Source: an uncultured Eubacterium sp.
GTDB taxonomy: Bacteria > Bacillota > Clostridia > Oscillospirales > Acutalibacteraceae
Length of the DNA stretch: 16,662 nt
Direction: 5' to 3'
Assembly: GCA_905233805.1 (NCBI GenBank)
Contig: CAJOER010000050.1
Span: 1-16,662 of the forward strand
Every line of letters begins with the position of its first letter. The first letter of the stretch is position 1. The notes under the pieces are model-generated. The model ran no database searches, was not told where the DNA came from, and saw only the letters and a program-made list of their open reading frames with translations. Below are positions 1 through 6,349 of the stretch, in pieces. The position numbers were made by a program, and so were the translations under genes.

Positions 1-915
1 GAGTTCCTTAGTGTCGTCGGTAGGAATAAAGAGATTCATTCCCATAATATCGGCAAGACCTACGGGGTCAATACCGCTTTCAATTCCTCTGTCCTTATAA
101 TCCTTACGAAGAAGAAGGCCGAAGGATTTGAACATCCACTTCGGGATATCGACAATCTTTCTGTCCTCAATGCCGTCCATAGCTCTGTAAACGATTTTAA
201 GGAACTGACGCCATGTGAGATTGTAACAGGAGATACCGTATGCTCTTGCGCCCTTAACCTGCTCTGCTGCGCCTACGATAGCTTCGCCGACCTGACGAAC
301 GGTAAGCATAGCCGTTCCGCCTGCGGGATAGAAGGTAGCGGGCATTTTTTCAAATCTCTGAAGCTGTTCGATAAGGATAACCCATACGGGCTTACGTCCG
401 GGCTGGGTTCCGAAGATATAGGGAAGCTCGAGAACGGCAACGCCCATATCGTCGTCAGCATACTTGAATGCAACCTCTTCCTGGTCAATTCTTGAACGGA
501 TGTAGGGATGCTTTGCGCAAAGGTCCATATCGGGACGCTCTTTTGCGAGCCATGCAAAGTATGAGCCGAGAACTACGCAGCGCTTAACTCCGCATTTTTT
601 CGCCATAGCAAGGCATCTGTCTACGGGGTCAATATTGTATTTCTTATATGCCTCGTAAACGGGAGCCGGAAATTCAACTCGCTCGTCAACGCCAGCCGCA
701 TAAACAAATGCGTCAACGCCTGTCATAGCTTTTTCAAGGTCCTCGTCGGAAAGCTCAAGGAAGTTGCCGAAAGAGATTTCCATTTCCTCGGGAATCGGTG
801 CTCCCTCGGGAAGAGGCGGAAGAGCGATAGTCTTTACGCTGTGTCCTCTGTCAATAAAAATCTGAGCAGCCATTGAGCCTAAAAGACCTGTACCGCCGAA
901 AATCAGAACATTCAT
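1..915 (-). CDS. NAD-dependent epimerase/dehydratase family protein, 3' end cut by the window edge
   Basis: The reading frame is open from an ATG at 915 down to base 1, giving 305 residues with no stop, so the C-terminus lies outside the window. The N-terminus is a classic Rossmann NAD(P)-binding strand and turn, with GGTGLLG at residues 7-13. The protein resembles extended/atypical short-chain dehydrogenases acting on nucleotide sugars or similar substrates; the substrate cannot be told from the sequence. A likely active-site tyrosine is Tyr138 in HPYIRSR, but the usual YxxxK lysine position is Arg142. Ser118 in LGSYF may be the catalytic serine. A GGAGG ribosome binding site at 923-927 sits 7 bases before the start, and a strong promoter lies upstream. 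It diverges from the iron transport operon. Family assignment is firm; function is not. Confidence 0.85.
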   Translation of the reverse strand, partial: MNVLIFGGTGLLGSMAAQIFIDRGHSVKTIALPPLPEGAPIPEEMEISFGNFLELSDEDLEKAMTGVDAFVYAAGVDERVEFPAPVYEAYKKYNIDPVDRCLAMAKKCGVKRCVVLGSYFAWLAKERPDMDLCAKHPYIRSRIDQEEVAFKYADDDMGVAVLELPYIFGTQPGRKPVWVILIEQLQRFEKMPATFYPAGGTAMLTVRQVGEAIVGAAEQVKGARAYGISCYNLTWRQFLKIVYRAMDGIEDRKIVDIPKWMFKSFGLLLRKDYKDRGIESGIDPVGLADIMGMNLFIPTDDTKEL

Positions 916-952
916 AAATTTTACCTCCGTAATTGTATTAATTTACAAGTTA

Positions 953-981
953 ATTATAACACCGCTGTAAGTATCCGTCAA
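953..981 (-). promoter_or_regulatory. Sigma-A type promoter for the epimerase gene
   Basis: On the minus strand a TTGACG -35 element (976-981) is followed after 17 bases by TATAAT (953-958). The -10 is preceded by TGT, making an extended -10 (TGnTATAAT). The expected start point is about 30 bases upstream of the ATG at 915, leaving room for the GGAGG site. This is read directly from consensus matching; no transcript data are available. Confidence 0.75.
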
Positions 982-1044
982 CAGAAAAAACGACAATCGT
1001 CAATAATTGGAAATAAAGATATACTAATACCTATAAATTATATA

Positions 1045-1072
1045 TTGAAAATACTTTGAATGCTGTTATAAT
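1045..1072 (+). promoter_or_regulatory. Sigma-A type promoter for the feoAB-CDF operon
   Basis: TTGAAA (1045-1050) is followed by a 16-base spacer and TATAAT (1067-1072), with TGT just before it (extended -10). The predicted start point is about 24 bases before the feoB ATG. A short perfect palindrome, TATAA-A-TTATA at 1032-1042, sits immediately upstream of the -35. It could be an operator, but it is AT-rich and does not match a canonical Fur or DtxR-type box that I can recognise, so iron control is not shown by the sequence. Confidence 0.7.
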
Positions 1073-1102
1073 ATATATGAATAATTTTTAAGGACAGCGG
1101 CA

Positions 1103-3448
1103 ATGAAGTTAAACAAACTTGAAATTAATCAGAGCGCGGTAATTGAAGAAGTCGGCGGAGAAGGCGCGTTAAGACAGCACTTTCTTGATATGGGCGTTAT
1201 ACCCGGAGCCGAAATTACTCTTATAAAATACGCGCCGATGGGCGACCCGATAGAGTTTCGTATCCACGGATATGAACTGACTCTCAGGGTTGATGACGCT
1301 CAGAGAATAGAAGTAAGGAAAATTGCTGATAAAACGCCTTACGCACAGACTGAGCACAAGAAGGTAAAAGAACATCCCGGTCTCGGTGAGGGCGGACGCT
1401 ATCACATTAAAGCTGACGAAAACCCTCTTCCCGACGGCACGGTTCTTTCCTTTGCGCTCGCAGGTAATCAGAACTGCGGAAAAACCACTCTTTTCAATCA
1501 GCTTACGGGTTCAAATCAGCACGTAGGTAACTTCCCCGGCGTTACGGTTGACAGAAAGAGCGGTTCCATTAAAGGAAACCCCGATACTGAGATAGTCGAC
1601 CTTCCCGGTATCTATTCCCTTTCCCCTTACACGAGCGAAGAAATTGTTTCAAGGCAGTACATACTCAATGAAAAGCCGACAGGTATAATTAACATTGTTG
1701 ACGCTACAAGCATTGAAAGAAGTCTTTATCTTACAATGCAGCTAATGGAACTCGAAACGCCTATGGTACTCGCGCTCAATATGATGGACGAGGTCAGAGG
1801 CAACGGCGGCTCAATACATATTAACGAAATGGAAGAGGCGCTCGGAATACCCGTTGTAGCAATATCGGCGTCTAAAAACGAAGGTATTGAAGAACTTGTA
1901 AGCCATGCCTTACATATTGCTAAATATCAGGAAAAGCCGCTGAGAAGCGACTTCTGCGACGTTAACGACCATAACGGCGCGGTGCACAGATGCCTTCACG
2001 GAATAATGCACTTAATAGAGGACCACGCAAAGGCTGCGTCTATTCCCGTACGTTTTGCCGCGACTAAACTCGTCGAGGGCGACGAGAGAATTGAAAAGCT
2101 GTTAAAGCTTGACGAAAACGAAGTTGAATTCGTTGAGCATATCATTGTTCAGATGGAGGAAGAGCGCGGACTTGACAGAGCGGCCGCTATCGCGGATATG
2201 CGTTACTCTTTTATAAAAAAGCTTGTAAACGCCTGCGTAATCAAGCCGAAGGAAAGCAAGGAACGTGAAAGAAGCCGTATGATAGATAAAATACTTACGG
2301 GAAAATTCACCGCTATCCCCTCCTTCGTCGTTATTATAGGACTTATATTCTGGCTGACTTTCGGAGTTATCGGAAATATACTTCAGACTCAGCTTGAAAA
2401 CCTTATTGATATACTGACCGTACTTGTTGACAAGGGACTCGCCGCATGGAATACAAACGAGGTCGTTCACTCTCTTATTATTGACGGTGTATTCAACGGA
2501 GTCGGAAGCGTCCTCAGTTTCCTGCCTATAATCGTAACTCTGTTTTTCTTCCTTTCCCTTTTAGAGGATACGGGATATATGGCAAGGGTTGCGTTCGTTA
2601 TGGATAAAATCCTCCGTAAAATAGGACTTTCGGGACGAAGCATTGTACCTATGCTTATCGGATTCGGATGTTCCGTACCCGGCGTTATGTCCTGCCGTAC
2701 CCTCCCGTCGGAGAGGGACAGAAAAATGACGATACTTCTCATACCGTTTATGAGCTGTACGGCGAAGCTTCCGATATACGCGCTGTTTTCCGCCGCATTC
2801 TTCCCGCAGTACAGTGCGCTTGTAATGGTATTTCTTTATTTCCTCGGTATCGTTGTCGGTATTCTGACAGCTCTTATTTCAAAGAATACAAAATTCAAAG
2901 GCGAGGCGGTTCCCTTTGTTATGGAACTTCCAAACTACCGTATGCCAAGCGCAAAAACAACGGTTCAGCTCCTCTGGGAAAAATCCAAGGATTTTCTTAC
3001 GAGAGCGTTTACGGTTATCTTCCTTGCTTCTATCGTAATCTGGTTTTTGAGAACGTTTAACTTCCATCTTGAAATGGTATCGAACTCAAAAGACAGCATA
3101 CTTGCGTTTATTGCGGGCAAAATCTCGCCTGTATTTGCGCCCATCGGATTTAACGACTGGCGTATTACTACATCGCTTATTACGGGATTCCTCGCAAAGG
3201 AAAGCGTTGTATCAACTCTTTCGGTTCTTATCGGAGGAAGCGAAGGAATCACTACGGCGTTTACTACGGCGTCGGCACTGTCCTTCCTTACCTTCTGTCT
3301 TTTATACACTCCCTGCGTTGCGGCTATCGCGTCGATAAAGCGCGAACTCGGACGCAAGTGGGCATTCGGCATAATCCTCCTCCAGTGCACGGTTGCATGG
3401 CTGTTTTCGGGAGGAATATACGCGCTCTTTTCACATATCGTTAAATAG
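1103..3448 (+). CDS. feoB: Ferrous iron transport protein, FeoA-FeoB fusion
   Basis: A 781-residue inner-membrane Fe(II) importer in which a FeoA SH3-like domain (about residues 1-75) is fused to the N-terminus of FeoB. The cytoplasmic G domain shows G1 GNQNCGKT (121-128), G2 around GVT (146-148), G3 DLPG (166-169), G4 NMMD (226-229) and G5 SAS (255-257). G1 has Gln where many FeoB proteins have Pro. The permease begins near residue 400 and carries the conserved pore region GCSVPG (Cys523), Cys531 in SCRTLPSERDR, and SCTAKLP (Cys552). The C-terminus has the conserved LLYTPCVAAIASIKRE region, then a last membrane segment. No separate FeoC is present. An AAGGA site at 1090-1094 supports the ATG at 1103. 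The stop at 3446-3448 directly touches the next gene's ATG, so the two are cotranscribed and probably translationally coupled. Confidence 0.96.
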   Translation: MKLNKLEINQSAVIEEVGGEGALRQHFLDMGVIPGAEITLIKYAPMGDPIEFRIHGYELTLRVDDAQRIEVRKIADKTPYAQTEHKKVKEHPGLGEGGRYHIKADENPLPDGTVLSFALAGNQNCGKTTLFNQLTGSNQHVGNFPGVTVDRKSGSIKGNPDTEIVDLPGIYSLSPYTSEEIVSRQYILNEKPTGIINIVDATSIERSLYLTMQLMELETPMVLALNMMDEVRGNGGSIHINEMEEALGIPVVAISASKNEGIEELVSHALHIAKYQEKPLRSDFCDVNDHNGAVHRCLHGIMHLIEDHAKAASIPVRFAATKLVEGDERIEKLLKLDENEVEFVEHIIVQMEEERGLDRAAAIADMRYSFIKKLVNACVIKPKESKERERSRMIDKILTGKFTAIPSFVVIIGLIFWLTFGVIGNILQTQLENLIDILTVLVDKGLAAWNTNEVVHSLIIDGVFNGVGSVLSFLPIIVTLFFFLSLLEDTGYMARVAFVMDKILRKIGLSGRSIVPMLIGFGCSVPGVMSCRTLPSERDRKMTILLIPFMSCTAKLPIYALFSAAFFPQYSALVMVFLYFLGIVVGILTALISKNTKFKGEAVPFVMELPNYRMPSAKTTVQLLWEKSKDFLTRAFTVIFLASIVIWFLRTFNFHLEMVSNSKDSILAFIAGKISPVFAPIGFNDWRITTSLITGFLAKESVVSTLSVLIGGSEGITTAFTTASALSFLTFCLLYTPCVAAIASIKRELGRKWAFGIILLQCTVAWLFSGGIYALFSHIVK

Positions 3449-4609
3449 ATGCTTATGACTAATTTACTTATTAAAACAGTTAAAAGTAAATACGAAAATA
3501 ACAGACAGCGCAGCGCTTTCGGAATAATGAGCGGCGCTGTCGGTATTATATGCAATATTCTGCTTTGCGCCGTTAAGTTCACCGTGGGTACGCTTTCAAA
3601 ATCCGTATCAATAACGGCTGACGCGGTAAACAACCTAACGGACGCATTTACAAATATTGTTACTATTGCGGGAACGAAGCTTTCGCAAAAGCCCGTTGAC
3701 AAGGAACACCCCTTCGGTCACGGCAGAATTGAATACATATCCGCTATAATAATCTCGTTTTCAATTTTCATAATGAGCTTTGAACTCGGCAAGAGTTCCG
3801 TAATTAAAATAATTCATCCCGAAAAGATTGAGTACAGCACGGTATACGCAGTAATACTCGCGCTTGCTATCGGTGTAAAACTGTGGATGGGTTATTTCAA
3901 TTCAAAGCTTTATAAAATAACGGACAATGTTAATTTGAAAGCAGTTTGCAGGGACAGCCTGAACGACTGTATAGCAACTGCTGCAACGCTTATATCGCTT
4001 ATACTTTCAAAAGCGTTCGGACTTTACGTAATTGACGGAATTATCGGTCTTGCGGTTTCTGTTTTCATTCTGGTTTCGGGAATAGGAATTCTGAAAGACG
4101 CCGCAGGTTCCCTTCTCGGCGAGCCGCCGTCAAAAGAAACGGTTGAAAACATTGAAAAAATAATAACCGACAACCCGCCGGTTATCGGAGTTCACGATAT
4201 AATTATTCACAGTTACGGGCACGACAGATATATCGCCTCCGCTCACGCCGAAGTTCCTGCCGATTCGGATTTGAATACGGTTCACAACGCGCTTGACAAA
4301 GCCGAAAAAAGAATCAGCGAGGAAATGAACATCGACATCTGTATTCACGCAGACCCCGTTGAGCTTTCCGATAATGAGAGAAGCGAATTATTGAAAAAGG
4401 CTCAGGAGATAATTAAAGAATATAACGAAAGCCTCAGTTTCCACGATTTCAGGCTGACAAAAGAAATGGGTAATACCGAAATCGCATTTGATTTGGTAAT
4501 ACCGTTTGAAACCGATATTGATACGGTAACGTCAGACCTTGAAAAGATGTTCAAAAACGAAATGCCCTACATTAAAACGGTAATAAACACCGAATACTCA
4601 TATACATAA
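3449..4609 (+). CDS. Cation diffusion facilitator (CDF) transporter, Mn/Fe-type site, tandem C-terminal domain
   Basis: A 386-residue membrane metal/proton antiporter of the CDF family, which exports divalent metals from the cytoplasm. The membrane domain spans about residues 25-215. The transport-site residues are Asn61/Asp65 in NNLTD and Asp169/Asp173 in DSLND, an N-D/D-D set like that described for the manganese exporter MntE and unlike the His-Asp or all-Asp sites of zinc exporters. HPFGHGRIEY (87-96) is the conserved cytoplasmic loop. The soluble part is long: a usual dimerisation domain (about 232-302, VHD at 248-250) is followed by a second similar-looking unit (about 308-386, FHD at 331-333). 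It starts right at the feoB stop with no clear ribosome binding site; a second in-frame ATG lies two codons later at 3455. Manganese or iron efflux is inferred, not proven. Confidence 0.9.
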   Translation: MLMTNLLIKTVKSKYENNRQRSAFGIMSGAVGIICNILLCAVKFTVGTLSKSVSITADAVNNLTDAFTNIVTIAGTKLSQKPVDKEHPFGHGRIEYISAIIISFSIFIMSFELGKSSVIKIIHPEKIEYSTVYAVILALAIGVKLWMGYFNSKLYKITDNVNLKAVCRDSLNDCIATAATLISLILSKAFGLYVIDGIIGLAVSVFILVSGIGILKDAAGSLLGEPPSKETVENIEKIITDNPPVIGVHDIIIHSYGHDRYIASAHAEVPADSDLNTVHNALDKAEKRISEEMNIDICIHADPVELSDNERSELLKKAQEIIKEYNESLSFHDFRLTKEMGNTEIAFDLVIPFETDIDTVTSDLEKMFKNEMPYIKTVINTEYSYT

Positions 4610-4639
4610 AAGGCGCATCCTATACCGGATGCACCTTTT
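4608..4639. terminator. Bidirectional hairpin terminator between convergent operons
   Basis: Bases 4608-4620 pair with 4627-4639 around a six-base loop (4621-4626). On the plus strand there is one C.A mismatch (4614/4633), with a T run at 4636-4640. On the minus strand the same position becomes a G.U pair, giving an unbroken 13-bp stem ending in UUUU. The CDF stop codon (4607-4609) lies in the base of the stem and the oadA-like stop (4620-4622) at the loop, so one hairpin can end both transcripts. Confidence 0.8.
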
Positions 4640-5159
4640 TATTTATATCGTCATGTTTTCCGTCAAGATTATACTGTTTATCCCGTCTTTTTTCAAAGAA
4701 CTTACGCGCGACGTCACCAAACTGAGCGTATGAGAGGACGTCCTCTTCACTTGGGTCAAATTCGAGTATTTCCTTTCTGAAACCGTCAAGCGTATCGCTG
4801 AGTAAATCGGCAGGACGGCAGCTGATAATGTCACCGTCGCCGACAATCTTTTCTCTGAAAGAATCGGAGATTTCGCAGGGTGTTTTGCCGTACTTGCCGG
4901 CAACAAGGTCTTTAAATTCCTTAGTTACCATTTTATACCGCTCGCCCGTAATTATATTGAATACAGCCTGAGTTCCGACAATCTGTGACGTGGGGGTTAC
5001 GAGAGGCGGATAACCTGCCTCTTCCCTGACTCGCGGCACCTCGGCAAGCACCTCTTCAAGCTTATCCTCCTTACGCGCCTGTTTAAGCTGAGAATTAAGG
5101 TTTGAGAGCATACCGCCGGGGACCTGATATAAAAGAGTATTAGCGTCTACGCCGAGCAT
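4620..5159 (-). pseudogene. oadA: C-terminal part of a broken oxaloacetate decarboxylase alpha / transcarboxylase 5S-type gene
   Basis: This 179-residue frame encodes the conserved domain that follows the TIM barrel in OadA, pyruvate carboxylase and transcarboxylase 5S: QVPGGMLSNL near its start, then GYPPLVTPTSQIVGTQA, GERYKMV, and a C-terminus like that of full-length relatives. It has no ribosome binding site of its own, and its first ATG (5157-5159) is only a Met that normally lies inside the full protein. Reading past that Met in the same frame gives Gly-Leu-Leu-Asp-Ala-Lys before it, as in intact relatives, so this is the continuation of the upstream frame after a frame change. It overlaps the end of the N-terminal piece by 13 bases. 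Reinitiation at the ATG could still yield a separate polypeptide. Unlike subunits with a C-terminal biotinyl domain, biotin here is on a separate protein. Confidence 0.85.
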
Positions 5160-5977
5160 TTTTGCATCAAGAAGTCCGTCATCTCGCTGAGCGCTTTGAG
5201 GTCAAGCCCCGTGTCGTATTCGGTTCCCTTAAGCGCCGCAACCATTGACTCGGTCGCGGGGTGAGAGGTTCCCATTGACAGCGGAGACATAGCAGTATCA
5301 ATAATATCAACGCCCGCTTCAATTCCTTTAAGATGAACCATTGAAGCAAGGCCCGAGGTATAGTGCGAGTGAAGCTGAACGGGAATTTTAACCGTTTCTT
5401 TAAGAGCCTTAATAAGGTCATAGGTTGCATACGGAGTCAGCAGACCTGCCATATCCTTTACGCAGATTGAATGTGCGCCGATATTTTCAAGTTCCTTTGC
5501 GTAAGAGCAAAAATAATCATTATCAAACGCAGGACCAGTTGTATATGAAATTGCCGCCTGAACGTGGCCGCCGTATTTATTGGCTGAGTTGACTGCGGTT
5601 TCAAGATTTCTGACGTCGTTGAGCGCGTCGAATATTCTTAAAATATCAATACCGTTATCTATGCTCTTTTTAACGAAAGAGTCAACAATTTCGTCACTGT
5701 AATGACGGTAGCCGAGCATATTCTGCCCGCGGAAAAGCATCTGAAGCTTAGTGTTCGGGCAGGCTTTTTTTATTATTCTGAGACGCTCCCACGGGTCCTC
5801 GTCAAGGTAACGGAGGCATGCGTCAAAAGTAGCGCCGCCCCAGCACTCAAGCGAATAAAAGCCGATTTTATCAAGCGCGGGAAGAATATCGGTAAATTCC
5901 TCCGTTTTCATCCTCGTTGCAATAAGCGACTGATGAGCGTCACGCAGAACGGTTTCGGTTATTTTGATTTTTGACAT
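5147..5977 (-). pseudogene. oadA: N-terminal TIM-barrel part of the broken oadA-like carboxyltransferase gene
   Basis: This 276-residue frame holds an apparently complete carboxyltransferase TIM barrel, which moves CO2 between carboxybiotin and a keto acid (oxaloacetate/pyruvate). Expected catalytic features are present: Asp13 in LRDAHQS, ECWGGATFD (44-52), RGQNMLGYR (83-91), Lys174 in VKDMAG (the lysine carbamylated in this family) and the metal ligands His203 and His205 in LHSHYTSG. The frame then stops after MTDFLMQKCSA, where relatives continue for roughly a dozen residues and into the next domain, which here is in another frame. About 35-40 bases seem to be missing at about 5165-5175. 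The start is supported by the fit to the family, with a 10-base gap from the biotin carrier gene. It may be a true pseudogene, a split gene with a functional barrel, or an assembly error. Confidence 0.88.
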
Positions 5978-5987
5978 ATTATATCTC

Positions 5988-6338
5988 CTAATTAAGGGTT
6001 AATAAAACCTGTCCCGCGTCTACGGAATCGCCCTTTGATACGTTTACGGATATTATTGTTCCCGTGCTCGGCGCAACAATATCGTTTTCCATTTTCATAG
6101 CTTCGAGAATTATAAGAGTTGAACCTGCTTCAACGGTATCACCCGCCTTGACTTTAACGTCAAGAATACTACCGGGCATAGGAGCCTCAATTGATACGCT
6201 TCCCGTATCCTGAGGTGCCTGAGCCTTCGGAGCAGCGGATTGCGGTTTTGCAGCGGCTTTTACGGGAGCTGAGGAGCTATTCTCTTCAACGGTTACGTCG
6301 TAAGCAACGCCGTTTACTGTAATAGTATAGTTTTTCAT
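5988..6338 (-). CDS. Biotin carboxyl carrier protein (biotinyl domain subunit)
   Basis: A 116-residue carrier that shuttles carboxyl groups on biotin between the two carboxyltransferases encoded beside it. It has a short N-terminal strand region, an Ala/Pro/Lys/Gln-rich flexible linker (about residues 21-45), then a biotinyl/lipoyl fold starting at EAPMPG (51-56). Lys82 in EAMKMEN is the biotinylation site. The size and layout match the 1.3S subunit of transcarboxylase and the biotin subunits (gamma/GcdC type) of clostridial decarboxylases. A GGAGG ribosome binding site (6344-6348) supports the ATG at 6338 and lies against the stop of the preceding gene. No biotin ligase gene is in the window. 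Confidence 0.95.
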   Translation of the reverse strand: MKNYTITVNGVAYDVTVEENSSSAPVKAAAKPQSAAPKAQAPQDTGSVSIEAPMPGSILDVKVKAGDTVEAGSTLIILEAMKMENDIVAPSTGTIISVNVSKGDSVDAGQVLLTLN

Positions 6339-6349
6339 ATTAACCTCCG

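Noticed and set aside
1010..1060. A Fur box controlling the iron operon
   Set aside because: The region is AT-rich and has a short palindrome, but nothing close to the usual GATAAT-type inverted repeats could be identified by eye.
2102..3067. Several long open frames antisense to or in other frames of feoB
   Set aside because: They lie wholly within the strongly conserved FeoB frame, lack ribosome binding sites and show no recognisable domains; they are frame shadows.
2965..3702. A 245-codon minus-strand open frame across the feoB-CDF junction
   Set aside because: It is antisense to two well-supported genes, has low-complexity composition and no family resemblance.
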